From NCBI RefSeq assembly GCF_019805165.1, contig NZ_RWIJ01000006.1, positions 1-64,000 on the forward strand: a stretch of 64,000 bases of DNA, read 5' to 3'. This stretch comes from Azospirillum sp. 412522 (GTDB lineage: Bacteria; Pseudomonadota; Alphaproteobacteria; Azospirillales; Azospirillaceae). Positions 36,748 to 47,230 of the stretch are shown one piece after another; position 1 is the stretch's first letter, and each line of letters opens with the position of its first letter. The translations under genes were made by a program, and so were the position numbers. The notes under the pieces are model-generated. The model searched no databases and had not been told where the DNA came from. It worked only from the letters and a program-made list of their open reading frames with translations.

Positions 36748-38034
36748 ATGAAAGTCCTCGTCGTCGGATCGGGCGGTCGTGAGCACGCGCTCTGCTGGGC
36801 CATTTCCAACTCGCCGCTGTGCGACGCGCTCTATTGCGCGCCGGGCAATGCCGGCATCGCCGGCGTCGCCACGCTGGTCCCCATCGGGTCGGAGGATGTC
36901 GACGCGCTGGTGCGCTTCGTCCAGGACAACGCCATCGACTTCGTCGTCGTCGGTCCGGAAGGCCCGCTGGTGCTGGGGCTGGTGGACCGGCTGACGGCGC
37001 TGGGCGTCAAGGCCTTCGGGCCGAGCGCCGCGGCGGCGGAGCTTGAGGGCTCCAAGGGCTTCATGAAGGACATCCTGGCGAAATACGGGGTGCCGACCGC
37101 CTTCTACGAGCGCTTCAAGGACCCGGAAGCCGCCAAGGCCTATGTCCGCAAGCATGGGGCCCCCATCGTGGTGAAGGCCGACGGTCTGGCCGCCGGCAAG
37201 GGGGTCACCGTCGCCCGCAGCGAGCAGGAGGCGTTCGACGCCATCGACGACGCGCTGGTCGGTGGCCGCTTCGGCGCCGCCGGGGCCGAGGTGGTGGTCG
37301 AGGAGTTCCTGGACGGCGAGGAGGTCAGCTTCTTCGCGCTGTGCGACGGCGAGAACGCGCTGCCGCTGGCCTCGGCCCAGGACCACAAGGCGGTGGGCGA
37401 CGGCGACACCGGCCCGAACACTGGCGGCATGGGCGCCTATTCCCCGGCCCCGGCCCTGACCCCCGACCTGCAGGACCGCGTGATGCGCGAGATCATCCTG
37501 CCGACGGTCAAGGGCATGGCGGCGGAAGGCAGGCCCTTCAAGGGCGTGCTGTTCGCCGGGCTGATGATCATGCCGACGCCGGACGGCCCGGTGCCGAAGA
37601 CGCTGGAGTTCAACGTCCGCTTCGGCGACCCGGAATGCCAGACGCTGATGATGCGGCTGAAGTCCGACGCGCTGGCGGCGCTGGTGGCGGCGGCCGATGG
37701 CGTGCTGGACAGCATCGACCTGCGCTGGCACGACCAGACCGCGCTGTGCGTGGTGATGGCGGCAAACGGCTATCCCGGCGACTATGCGAAGAACACCGAG
37801 ATCCGCGGGCTGGACAAGGCCGGCGCCGTCGACAAGGTGACGGTGTTCCATGCCGGCACCAAGCGCGCCGAGGACGGCCGGGTGCTGTCGGTCGGCGGCC
37901 GGGTGCTGGGCGTCACCGCGCTGGCGCCGACGGTGGCCGAGGCGCAGGCGGCTGCCTACAAGGCGGTGGATGCGCTGGATTGGCCGGACGGCTTCTGCCG
38001 CCGCGACATCGGTTGGCGGGCGGTGGGGCGCTGA
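36748..38034 (+). CDS. purD: Phosphoribosylamine-glycine ligase
   Basis: This 428-residue ATP-grasp enzyme catalyses the second step of purine synthesis. The N-domain is [15 protein letters not shown], the ATP-grasp segment [15 protein letters not shown], and the C-terminal part carries [12 protein letters not shown]. It is divergent from xseA with 73 bases between starts. GGAAGGAG provides the ribosome-binding site. Confidence 0.97.
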   Translation: MKVLVVGSGGREHALCWAISNSPLCDALYCAPGNAGIAGVATLVPIGSEDVDALVRFVQDNAIDFVVVGPEGPLVLGLVDRLTALGVKAFGPSAAAAELEGSKGFMKDILAKYGVPTAFYERFKDPEAAKAYVRKHGAPIVVKADGLAAGKGVTVARSEQEAFDAIDDALVGGRFGAAGAEVVVEEFLDGEEVSFFALCDGENALPLASAQDHKAVGDGDTGPNTGGMGAYSPAPALTPDLQDRVMREIILPTVKGMAAEGRPFKGVLFAGLMIMPTPDGPVPKTLEFNVRFGDPECQTLMMRLKSDALAALVAAADGVLDSIDLRWHDQTALCVVMAANGYPGDYAKNTEIRGLDKAGAVDKVTVFHAGTKRAEDGRVLSVGGRVLGVTALAPTVAEAQAAAYKAVDALDWPDGFCRRDIGWRAVGR

Positions 38035-38059
38035 CGCGCCCCATGCCCATGCCGGTCGC

Positions 38060-38671
38060 TTAGTACCCTCCGGTCGGCAGGCCGAGAAGGCGGTCCACCC
38101 GCGCCACCACCGATACGGTCAGAGGCTTGTTCGCCACGGTGGCGAGATCGGCCCGAGCCGCGTTGATGACATAGGCGCGGGTAACCGGATCGTTGATCGT
38201 CAGTGCCTGCCGCATCGCGGCGTCGTAGGTCGCGATCTTGCCGACCATGGACGTCGGAGCGGCATTCGCCCGCGCAGTTGCCGATGCGTGGGCCGCATTC
38301 AGATTCCCAAGCTCATCGGCCACCGCGTTGGTCTTCGCCGCGGAGATGTTGGACGGATGTGCAACGGCCGCCGCGTGGATCTGGGCGGCGCGCGTCTTGG
38401 TAGCCTGGGTCGCATCGTCGCTTCGGCTGGTCCCTATGGAATCACCGTTTTGCGCGTGGCTGGAGCTTTGCGAATGGCCGGCACTGTTGCCGTGGCTGCC
38501 GCTATTGCCGCCGGCGTTTCCGCCCCCATGCCCTCCGCCGTTTCCGCCACCATTCCCGCCGCTGCCGCGGGCGAAGGCGGCCGACGACCCGAACCCGGCG
38601 AAAGGATCGACGGATGCAGCAGTGAAGACGAGGCTCAAAGCCACAAGCAGAGATGCGGAGCGGTGTTTCAT
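38060..38671 (-). CDS. Secreted Gly/Asn-rich protein with C-terminal helical module (copy 2)
   Basis: This 203-residue protein has a signal peptide (LLVALSLVFTAASV), a Gly/Asn/His-rich repeat tract (about 37-60; GGNGGGNGGGHGGGNAGG) and a Ser/Gln linker. The C-terminal module (about 110-200) contains IATYDAAMRQALTIND, then ARADLATVANKPLT and VDRLLGLPT. The module is similar in order and spacing to that of the protein at 33240-33785. The Gly-rich tract suggests a surface or extracellular protein; function unknown. Confidence 0.72.
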   Translation of the reverse strand: MKHRSASLLVALSLVFTAASVDPFAGFGSSAAFARGSGGNGGGNGGGHGGGNAGGNSGSHGNSAGHSQSSSHAQNGDSIGTSRSDDATQATKTRAAQIHAAAVAHPSNISAAKTNAVADELGNLNAAHASATARANAAPTSMVGKIATYDAAMRQALTINDPVTRAYVINAARADLATVANKPLTVSVVARVDRLLGLPTGGY

Positions 38672-38871
38672 GATTGGTCTCTCCCTTGCGTTCGCGCCGC
38701 TACCTCTATCGATCGGAGTGGGCGGTGCGGGCGTGAAATAGGCGCTGGGGAGCAGTTCCGAAACGGTCCTGCCGGTGACAAAATGTGGACCGGTTTCGCC
38801 GCGGATTTATGAGAATTGATGCAGACGACGAAGGAGGGGGCGCATCGTGGCGCCCCTTTTCCGTGGCGCTG

Positions 38872-40377
38872 TTACGCCCGCAGCCGTTCCGATGCGGTGG
38901 CGATGTTCTGCGACACCACTTCGATGTCGCGGACCACGCGGGTGACGCTGTGGGCGATCTCCTTGGTCGCCGATTCCTGCTGCGACACCGCGGCGGCGAT
39001 GGTGGTGGAGATCTGCTGGACGTCGGTGACGATCGAGCCGATGCGGCGGATCGCGTCGACCGCGTGCAGCGCCTCCTGCTGGACGGCGGCGATCTGGGCG
39101 GCGATGTCGTCGGCGGCGCTGCCGCTCTGCTGGGCCAGCGACTTCACCTCGTTCGCCACCACGGCGAAGCCGCGGCCCGCCTCGCCGGCGCGGGCGGCCT
39201 CGATGGTGGCGTTGAGCGCTAGCAGGTTGGTCTGCGAGGCGATGCTGTTGATCAGCTTGGTGATGGCGCCGATGCGTTCGGCCGAGGTGACCAGGGCCTC
39301 GACCGCGGCGTTGGTGCGGGTCGCCTCCTCCGATGCCTTCAGCGAGGCGCCCGACGCCTCGCTGGCGCGGGTGCTGATGTCGGAGATGGAGGCCGACAAC
39401 TCCTCCGTCGCGGCGGCGACGGTCTGGGCATTGGCGGTGGCGCGGTCGGCGGCGCTGCCGACCTCGCGGTCCAGCGATTCGGCAAGGGTGGTGACGCTGC
39501 GGCGGCGTTCGCCGTCCATCTCCACCTGCCGCAGTTCGGCCTGCTTCTGGGCGTGGATGTCGATCAACGATCCGCAGGCGCGCAGCGCCAGGCCATTGTT
39601 GTCGCGGGCGACGCCGCCGATGGCGCGGAACCAGCGATAGCTGCCGTCCTTCACCTTCAGCCGGTAATCGACGTCGTAGCCGGTACGGCCGCTGCGGTCG
39701 TTCAGGCAGGCCATGAAGGCGTCGAAGGTCGGCTTGGCGTCGTCCGGATGCAGCCGGTCGGCCCAGGAGCCCACCTTGTCGGGGAAGCCGGCCTTGTCGT
39801 CACGGTCGAAGCCGACGAGACGGCGGAACTCCGGCGACCAGTGCCAGCGGCTCTGCGCATGCATCGGGTCGGCGTTGTGGAAGACCGCGTCCCACAGCCC
39901 GACGCCGGCATGGCGGTCGAGCAGCTTGGCCCGCTCCAGCTCGTTGCGCTCGGCATCGATGTCGATCAGGGAGCCGCAGGCGCGCAACGCCAGACCGCTG
40001 CTGTCGCGGGCGACGCCGCCGATGGCGCGGAACCAGCGATAGCTGCCGTCCTTCACCTTCAGCCGGTAATTCACGTCATAGCCGGTGCGGCCGCTGCGGT
40101 CGTTCAGGCAGGCCATGAAGGCGTCGAAGGTCGGCTTGGCGTCGTCCGGATGCAGCCGGTCGGCCCAGGAGCCCACCTTGTCGGGGAAGCCGGCCTTGTC
40201 GTCACGGTCGAAGCCGACGAGGCGGCGGAACTCCGGCGACCAGTGCCATTGGCTCTGCGCGTGCATCGGATCGCCGTTGTGGATCACAGCGTCCCACAGC
40301 CCGACCCCCGCGTGGCGCCCCAGCAGAGCCAGCTCTTCGGCAGCCCGATTATCCTGTGGCTTGCGGAACGACAACAT
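38872..40377 (-). CDS. Cytoplasmic methyl-accepting chemotaxis protein with two near-identical PAS domains
   Basis: This is a 501-residue protein without membrane helices. PAS1 (about 17-150) and PAS2 (about 151-285) are nearly identical, both with WHWSPEFRRLVGFDRDDKAG and YRLKVKDGSYRWFRAIGG. The MA signalling domain (about 300-500) carries the conserved hairpin EAARAGEAGRGFAVVANEV. It should signal to CheA in response to a soluble cue or redox state. The PAS type (PAS_3-like) could bind a small ligand or flavin. The DNA repeat unit is 402 bp. Confidence 0.92.
   Translation of the reverse strand: MLSFRKPQDNRAAEELALLGRHAGVGLWDAVIHNGDPMHAQSQWHWSPEFRRLVGFDRDDKAGFPDKVGSWADRLHPDDAKPTFDAFMACLNDRSGRTGYDVNYRLKVKDGSYRWFRAIGGVARDSSGLALRACGSLIDIDAERNELERAKLLDRHAGVGLWDAVFHNADPMHAQSRWHWSPEFRRLVGFDRDDKAGFPDKVGSWADRLHPDDAKPTFDAFMACLNDRSGRTGYDVDYRLKVKDGSYRWFRAIGGVARDNNGLALRACGSLIDIHAQKQAELRQVEMDGERRRSVTTLAESLDREVGSAADRATANAQTVAAATEELSASISDISTRASEASGASLKASEEATRTNAAVEALVTSAERIGAITKLINSIASQTNLLALNATIEAARAGEAGRGFAVVANEVKSLAQQSGSAADDIAAQIAAVQQEALHAVDAIRRIGSIVTDVQQISTTIAAAVSQQESATKEIAHSVTRVVRDIEVVSQNIATASERLRA
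39560..40350 (-). repeat. Tandem 402-bp duplication inside the chemoreceptor gene
   Basis: Two copies of the PAS-encoding segment are offset by exactly 402 bases (134 codons) and are almost identical over most of their length. Differences cluster at the ends of the unit. This indicates a recent duplication or gene conversion. Confidence 0.9.
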
Positions 40378-40616
40378 TTGAAACCCCCGATGGCTGACAT
40401 GTTCCGCCGATCATGGGCATATATTCGCTGAACAAACACTTAACAGAGTATATCGTATTTACACGAATTGTGTGACCGATTGTTCTGTCTATGGGATTTT
40501 CATCCGCTGCATCTGCGAAAGGAGCTGAATCAGGAAGCTGTAGTTTTGAGAAATTCTATTCCAGGGCTCCGGAAACAACATTGCGATGAAGGGAACGACC
40601 GGCCGGATGCGGGGGG

Positions 40617-41069
40617 TCAGCGCCGGTCCTTGAAAAATCCGCGCAGCAGCGCTCCCGCCCGCGTCTCGCCGATGCCGCTGTAGACCTCCGGCGCATGATG
40701 GCAGGTCGGTTGGGAGAAGAATCGCGGGCCGTGGTCCACGGCGCCGCCCTTGGGATCGTAGGCGCCGTAATAAACCCGCCGGATCCGGGCGAAACTGATC
40801 GCGGCGGCGCAGAGCGCGCAGGGCTCCAGCGTCACATACAGGTCGCAGCCGGGCAGGCGGGGCTGGCCGCGGCCGGTACAGGCCTCGCGGATCGCCAGCA
40901 GTTCGGCATGGGCCGACGGGTCGCTCAGCTCCTCCGTCCGGTTGCCGGCGGTGGCCAGGACGGCGCCCGTCGCGGGATCGACGACGACGGCGCCGACCGG
41001 CACCTCGCCGCGCGCGGCGGCGGCCTCGGCGGCAGCGAAGGCGAGGTCCATATAGCGGGGAGACGGCAT
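40617..41069 (-). CDS. tadA: tRNA adenosine(34) deaminase
   Basis: This 150-residue zinc enzyme makes inosine at the wobble position of tRNA-Arg. The catalytic motifs are H54-A-E56 and P83-C84-A-L-C87, and VPVGAVVV near the start is typical. The start ATG at 41069 gives the usual length. It is divergent from rluB; the two starts are 105 bases apart. Confidence 0.95.
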   Translation of the reverse strand: MPSPRYMDLAFAAAEAAAARGEVPVGAVVVDPATGAVLATAGNRTEELSDPSAHAELLAIREACTGRGQPRLPGCDLYVTLEPCALCAAAISFARIRRVYYGAYDPKGGAVDHGPRFFSQPTCHHAPEVYSGIGETRAGALLRGFFKDRR

Positions 41070-41174
41070 GGCCGGGCAGGGTGCCAACCGGCCGCCGCGC
41101 CCGTCAACCGGATTCCGGCGGTCGGGGGCGGGACCAGTGTTGCGGGCGGCGCGTCCAGGCCCTATGGTCCGGCC

Positions 41175-42336
<1,162 letters not shown>

Positions 42337-42356
<20 letters not shown>

Positions 42357-42897
42357 GCACAGCGGCCGCAGTCTGGTGGCGCCGGGCGGGCGCGATACCC
42401 GCCCCACCACCGACCGCACCCGGCAAGCCATCTTCAACATCCTGGCCCACGCCGAGTGGGCGCCCGAATTCGAGGGCGCCGCAGTCGTCGACGCCTTCTG
42501 CGGCACCGGGGCGCTGGGGCTGGAAGCCCTGTCGCGCGGCGCCTCCTGGTGCGGCTTCCTCGACATGGGACGGCCGGCGCTGGATGCCGTGCGGGCCAAT
42601 GTCGAGGCTCTGCGCGAGGCGGAGAACGCCCGGATCCTGCGTGCCGATGCGACCAGGCCGCCTCCGGCGCCCCATGCCTGCCTGCTGGCCTTCCTCGACC
42701 CGCCCTATGGCCAGGGGCTGGCGCCGCGTGCGCTGGAGGGTCTGCTGCGCGCCGGCTGGCTGGCCGACGGCGCACTCGCCGTGGTTGAGGTCGCCGACCG
42801 CGATCCCCTGCCTCTGCCGGACGGTTTCACGGCGGTCGATGAACGCCGTTATGGCGACACCCGCGTCGCCTTCCTGACGGTCCGCCGCACGGCCTGA
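42337..42897 (+). CDS. rsmD: 16S rRNA (guanine966-N2)-methyltransferase
   Basis: This is a 186-residue protein from a GTG start (VRIVGGKHSGRSL), which is the family start. SAM-binding motif I is VDAFCGTGALGLEALSRG and the catalytic motif is FLDPPYG. The gene overlaps the rluB end by 20 bases, so translation is probably coupled. An upstream frame without the family pattern opens to 41932 and is not used. Confidence 0.92.
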
Positions 42898-43176
42898 CCG
42901 CGGAGGCGAGCCTGTCCGGCCCCGCCCCGGGGTCGCGGGGTCGCCCTTTCAATCCCCCGAGTTCCATTTTTTGCCGCCCCCCTCCGCCGGCCGGTGGTGA
43001 CGCTTTCCTTGGGTTCCAAGGCTGGGATCCGTGTTTTTCCATGATGCGGAAAGACAAAACGGATTGTTGAGTTCCAAAACAATCCGAGCAAAACATTATG
43101 TGTCGCCGATGCGGTTCCTCTATGGAAACGGCGGCATCTATCTATCTCCTAAGACTGCACACCCTCGTTCGAGGGG

Positions 43177-43206
43177 GCCGTGCAGGTACCGGCACGGCTT
43201 CTTTTT
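43177..43206 (+). terminator. Rho-independent terminator in a non-coding leader
   Basis: Stem GCCGTGC/GCACGGC with an 8-nt loop is followed by TTCTTTTT. It lies 344 bases before the transporter start and 280 bases after rsmD. It could end the rluB-rsmD transcript, a small RNA or an attenuated leader. Confidence 0.7.
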
Positions 43207-43358
43207 ACAGAACACGCGACCAATCGGGTGATCCGATAATAGAACCGGTGTGGACCGCTCACCGGATGCGGTGTGTAAGGTAAGTTTTATTTGATCTGAC
43301 TATGTGCCTACGGCGTCGATCCGTCCGTCGGTGTCTTTTTGTCCCCGGTTTTGGCATA

Positions 43359-43375
43359 CCAGATTACATATCTGG
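43359..43375. promoter_or_regulatory. Operator-like inverted repeat CCAGAT-N5-ATCTGG
   Basis: A perfect 6-bp dyad with a TACAT centre lies in AT-rich sequence about 175 bases before the OFA transporter start. Size and symmetry fit a dimeric repressor site. A second dyad lies 15 bases further on, at 43390-43414. Confidence 0.4.
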
Positions 43376-43549
43376 CATTCCTAAATCGGGACAATCGAAC
43401 TCCGAGCGATTGTCGGCATCCACGCCGAGTTCCGGAAAGGAACCGTCATCAAGAGCGGTCCCTCCGGGTCATTCCGCAATCGTGATTGGCGTGCCGGTCC
43501 CCGGGAGAGGGGCCGTGCCGCCGGCTCAGGCAAGTTCAAGGGAGGCACG

Positions 43550-44905
43550 ATGGCTCACATGAATTCACAACCGGCGGCGGAATCCGCGGCGCCGGTGACA
43601 GACGCGGTCCGCTGGACGCAGATCGTCGTCGGCATCGTCTGCATGGTGGCGGCGGCCAACATCCAGTACGCCTGGACGCTGTTCGTCCCGGAAATCCAGG
43701 CGACCCACGGCTGGACGCGCGCGTCGATCCAGACCGCCTTCACCATCTTCGTCGTCGTGCAGACCTGGCTGACGCCGATCGAGGGTTACTTCATCGACAA
43801 GTACGGCCCCCGCGTGATCGTCGCCGCCGGCGGCTTCTTCACCGGCCTGTCCTGGATCATCGACAGCTATGCCGGCTCGCTCAGCATGCTGTATGTCGGC
43901 TCGGCCATCGGCGGCATCGGCGTCGGCTGCGTCTACGCCACCTGCGTCAACAACGCGCTGAAGTGGTTCCCGGAAAAGCGCGGTCTGGCGGTCGGCCTGA
44001 CGGCGGGCGGCTATGGCGCCGGCTCGGCCCTGACCATCCTGCCGATCTCGGCGATGATCCACAGCAGCGGTTATCAGGCGGCCTTCTTCTGGTTCGGCCT
44101 GGTTCAGGGCGCCATCATCATCTGCGCCGCGCTGTTCCTGCGCATGCCGCAGAAGGAGCAGGTCAAGGCCTCCACCAAGGTCGCCCAGACCCGCCGCGAC
44201 TACACGCTGGGCGAAGCGGTCCGTACCCCGGTGTTCTGGGTGATGTGGGCGATGTTCATCGGCACCGTCACCGGCGGCCTGATGGCGGTGGCCCAGCTCG
44301 GCGTCATCGCCCACGATCTGGGCGTGAAGGAAGCCCCGGTCAGCGTCTTCGGCCTGACCATGGCGGCCCTGCCCTTCGCCCTGATGCTCGACCGCGTGAT
44401 GAACGGCATCTCGCGTCCGCTGTTCGGCTTCATCTCCGACCACATCGGCCGTGAGGCGACCATGTTCGTCGCCTTCACGCTGGAAGGGCTGGGCATCATC
44501 ATGCTCAGCAAGTTCGGCCACGACCCGATGATGTTCCTGATCCTCAGCGGCATGGTCTTCCTGGCCTGGGGCGAAGTCTACAGCCTGTTCAGCGCCACCT
44601 CGGCCGACACCTTCGGCACCAAGCATGCCGGCAAGATCTACGGCGTCCTCTACTGCGCCAAGGGTGTCGCCGCCCTGCTGGTCCCGCTGGGCAACCTGCT
44701 GATGGAAGCCACCGGCACCTGGGCGACCGTGCTCTACGTCACCGCCACCATGGACCTGACGGCCGCCGCCTGTGCGCTCCTGGTGCTGAAGCCGATGCTG
44801 GCCCGCCACCATGCCCGCAACGAGGAGCTGGCACGCCGGGCCGAACAGGGCGAAGCCGCGCGGACCGTCCCGGTCGGGGCCGCCGCCGGCACGGCCAACG
44901 GCTGA
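43550..44905 (+). CDS. OFA-family MFS transporter (oxalate/formate antiporter-like)
   Basis: This is a 451-residue, 12-segment transporter. Typical OFA features are NIQYAWTLFVPEIQATHGWT in TM1, a PIEGYFIDKYGPR loop and conserved FFWFGLVQGAII. Homologues exchange oxalate for formate or carry other small carboxylates; the substrate is inferred. The ribosome-binding site is AAGGGAGGCACG. The upstream 650-base leader is structured, suggesting regulation. A small single-helix protein gene converges from downstream. Confidence 0.9.
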   Translation: MAHMNSQPAAESAAPVTDAVRWTQIVVGIVCMVAAANIQYAWTLFVPEIQATHGWTRASIQTAFTIFVVVQTWLTPIEGYFIDKYGPRVIVAAGGFFTGLSWIIDSYAGSLSMLYVGSAIGGIGVGCVYATCVNNALKWFPEKRGLAVGLTAGGYGAGSALTILPISAMIHSSGYQAAFFWFGLVQGAIIICAALFLRMPQKEQVKASTKVAQTRRDYTLGEAVRTPVFWVMWAMFIGTVTGGLMAVAQLGVIAHDLGVKEAPVSVFGLTMAALPFALMLDRVMNGISRPLFGFISDHIGREATMFVAFTLEGLGIIMLSKFGHDPMMFLILSGMVFLAWGEVYSLFSATSADTFGTKHAGKIYGVLYCAKGVAALLVPLGNLLMEATGTWATVLYVTATMDLTAAACALLVLKPMLARHHARNEELARRAEQGEAARTVPVGAAAGTANG

Positions 44906-44960
44906 GGAGACGAGTGGTAAGAAGACAGTCGTGGGGCTTCGCTCGGAAGACTGACTGACG

Positions 44961-45000
44961 GATGCGGGCCGGGGATGCGAACAGCACCCCGGTCCGCATC
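44961..45000. terminator. Bidirectional hairpin after the OFA transporter
   Basis: A 14-bp stem (GATGCGGGCCGGGG/CCCCGGTCCGCATC, one G-T pair) with a 12-nt loop lies between two convergent stops. Confidence 0.75.
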
Positions 45001-45002
45001 GT

Positions 45003-45224
45003 TCATTCGATCCAGAAGGGGCGGTCCTTCGCCTTGTCGGATTGGGGATCGCCGTGCTTGGCCTGCTGGAACCGGTCGGAGGAGAACAGGATCCCCGGCT
45101 CCTCTTCCGCCTCGTCCTTCTCCGGCTCGATCACGGTGAAGCCGCCACGGCCGCTGGCCATGTAGACGGCATGGCCGATCATGCCGGTCAGGGCGAGGAA
45201 CAGCAGGGCCTGGGTCTCGATCAT
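45003..45224 (-). CDS. Small membrane protein, hypothetical
   Basis: This is a 73-residue protein. One hydrophobic helix (ALLFLALTGMIGHAVYM) is followed by an acidic, charged cytoplasmic tail (EPEKDEAEEEPG) and FQQAKHGDPQSDKAKD. The chosen ATG matches where the helix begins; upstream in-frame sequence is not protein-like. I recognise no family. It sits beside, and converges on, the OFA transporter. Confidence 0.6.
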   Translation of the reverse strand: MIETQALLFLALTGMIGHAVYMASGRGGFTVIEPEKDEAEEEPGILFSSDRFQQAKHGDPQSDKAKDRPFWIE

Positions 45225-45357
45225 GGCGGGGCAAGTCCTTATCGCGAGGGGAGGGGCATCGACAGGATCAACAGCGCATGACCGCAAACGACCCCCTCCG
45301 CGGGCAGCGGGTGCCCACGGCAACGGTCCAGTCATGCTGTGCTGCAACATAAGCAAA

Positions 45358-45391
45358 CTGGCATGCCATCGCAAAAAGTTTTGCATGCCAG
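45358..45391. promoter_or_regulatory. Nested inverted repeats between divergent genes
   Basis: CTGGCATGC (45358-45366) and GCATGCCAG (45383-45391) are perfect arms around a 16-nt centre. The centre overlaps a second dyad, GCAAAA-AG-TTTTGC (45371-45384). The site lies in the 320-base gap between the small membrane protein gene and the GH13 gene. LacI-type repressors use similar dyads, but no LacI gene is visible nearby. Confidence 0.45.
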
Positions 45392-45544
45392 ATGCCGGAT
45401 GCCTGACCTGCAACTTTGCCGCAGGGGGAGTCCGGCCGCTGACCGCCGACGGCCAGCTTGCCACGCAACCAAAGTGGCGTTGCCGCTGTTCCCCGCCTGT
45501 CCTCCCCGCATCGGGCCGGAGAGAGGAATCGGGATGGAGCGGGC

Positions 45545-47230
45545 ATGATCCGGGATCTTTGGTACAAGAACGCGGTGATCTACAATCTGTCGCTGTCGAC
45601 CTTCATGGACGCCAACGGCGACGGCATCGGCGACTTCCAGGGTCTGCTGCGCCGGCTGGACTATCTGCACGGGCTGGGGGTGACCTGCCTGTGGCTGGGG
45701 CCGTTCCAGACCTCCCCGCTGAAGGACGACGGCTACGACGTCGCCGACTACTACAATGTCGATCCGCGCTATGGCACGCTGGGCGACTTCGTGGAGTTCA
45801 CCCATGCCTGCGAGCAACGCGGCATCCGGGTCATCATCGATCTGGTGATCAACCACACCTCGGACCAGCATCCCTGGTTCCGGGCCGCCCGAAGCGATCC
45901 GAACAGCAAATACCGCGACTGGTATGTCTGGTCGGACAGGAAGCCGGAGAATGCCAACGAGGGCATGGTCTTCCCCGGCGTGCAGAAATCGACCTGGACC
46001 TATGACCGCGAGGCCAAGGCCTGGTATTTCCACCGCTTCTACAAATTCCAGCCCGACCTGAACACCGCCAATCCGGACGTGCAGGCCGAGCTGCTGAAGA
46101 TCATGGGTTTCTGGATCCAGCTGGGTGTCGCCGGCTTCCGCATGGACGCCGTGCCCTTCATCATCGCCGAGAAGGGGGCCGACGTCACCAAGCCGAAGGA
46201 GCAGTTCGGCATGCTGCGCAGCTTCCGCGAGTTCGTGCAGTGGCGTCGCGGCGACGCTGTTCTGCTGGCGGAGGCGAACATCCTGCCGGAGGACGACCTG
46301 GAATATTTCGGCGTCGACGGCGACCGCTGCCACATGATGTTCAACTTCCAGGTCAACCAGCATTTGTTCTATGCGCTGGCCACCGCCGATACCGGACCGC
46401 TGGTCAAGGCGCTGGAGCTGACGAAGCCGCGGCCCGCCACCGCCCAGTGGGGCACCTTCCTGCGCAACCACGACGAGCTGGATTTGGGCCGGCTGACTGA
46501 GGCGCAGCGGCAGGCCGTCTTCGCCGCCTTCGGTCCGGACAAGTCGATGCAGTTGTACGACCGAGGCATCCGGCGGAGGCTGGCGCCGATGCTGCACGCC
46601 GACCGGCGGCGGATCGAGCTGGCCTACAGCCTGATGTTCACCCTGCCGGGGACGCCGGTCATCCGCTATGGCGACGAGATCGGCATGGGCGACGACCTGT
46701 CGCTGCCCGAACGCAACTGCGCCCGCACGCCGATGCAGTGGTCGGACGAACCGCATGGCGGCTTCACCAAGTCGGACGAGCCGGAAGCCCCGGTGATCAG
46801 CGGCGGCGTCTTCGGCTATGAGCGGATCAACGCGGCGATCCAGCGCCGCGATCCCGAGTCGCTGCTGAACTGGACCGAGCGCATCATCCGCATGCGCAAG
46901 GAATGCCCGGAGATCGGCTGGGGCGACTTCCAAATCCTCAAGACCGGCCGGCCGGAAGTGCTGGCTCTGCGCTATGACTGGCGCAACAACGGCGTGGTCG
47001 TCCTGCACAATTTGTCGGACAAGCCCTGCGAGGTCGTCCTCGACGTGGATGGCCATGGCGAGGGCTGCCGGCTGGTCAACCTGCTGTCGGAGGACCACAG
47101 CGAACCCGACGCCAAGGGCCGTCACCATCTGGTGATGGAGGCCTACGGCTATCGTTGGTTCCGGGTCGGCGGGCTGGACTATCTGCTGCGGCGGACGGAG
47201 GCGGACAGGAAACCCGGTGGCGAGGCTTAA
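45545..47230 (+). CDS. GH13 alpha-amylase family enzyme, trehalose-synthase-like
   Basis: This 561-residue protein is a (beta/alpha)8 barrel with all GH13 motifs: DLVINHTSDQHPWF, nucleophile D201 (GVAGFRMDAV), acid E243 (LLAEANI) and D310 (FLRNHDE). A C-terminal beta domain ends at about 555. The start LWYKNAVIYNLSLSTFMDAN and the WLGPFQTSP segment resemble trehalose synthases (maltose to trehalose) and related oligosaccharide enzymes. No signal peptide, so it is intracellular. The stop overlaps the hxlR-like gene by 4 bases, tail to tail. Confidence 0.88.
   Translation: MIRDLWYKNAVIYNLSLSTFMDANGDGIGDFQGLLRRLDYLHGLGVTCLWLGPFQTSPLKDDGYDVADYYNVDPRYGTLGDFVEFTHACEQRGIRVIIDLVINHTSDQHPWFRAARSDPNSKYRDWYVWSDRKPENANEGMVFPGVQKSTWTYDREAKAWYFHRFYKFQPDLNTANPDVQAELLKIMGFWIQLGVAGFRMDAVPFIIAEKGADVTKPKEQFGMLRSFREFVQWRRGDAVLLAEANILPEDDLEYFGVDGDRCHMMFNFQVNQHLFYALATADTGPLVKALELTKPRPATAQWGTFLRNHDELDLGRLTEAQRQAVFAAFGPDKSMQLYDRGIRRRLAPMLHADRRRIELAYSLMFTLPGTPVIRYGDEIGMGDDLSLPERNCARTPMQWSDEPHGGFTKSDEPEAPVISGGVFGYERINAAIQRRDPESLLNWTERIIRMRKECPEIGWGDFQILKTGRPEVLALRYDWRNNGVVVLHNLSDKPCEVVLDVDGHGEGCRLVNLLSEDHSEPDAKGRHHLVMEAYGYRWFRVGGLDYLLRRTEADRKPGGEA

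Larger units (their letters stand above)
42898..43549. other. Long structured leader upstream of the OFA transporter
   Basis: This 650-base gap has no convincing gene and is AT-richer than its surroundings. It holds a rho-independent-like terminator (43177-43206), an inverted repeat CCAGAT-N5-ATCTGG (43359-43375) and an inverted repeat GACAATCG-N9-CGATTGTC (43390-43414). A small RNA ending at the terminator, or an attenuated leader of the transporter gene, would fit. Confidence 0.45.
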
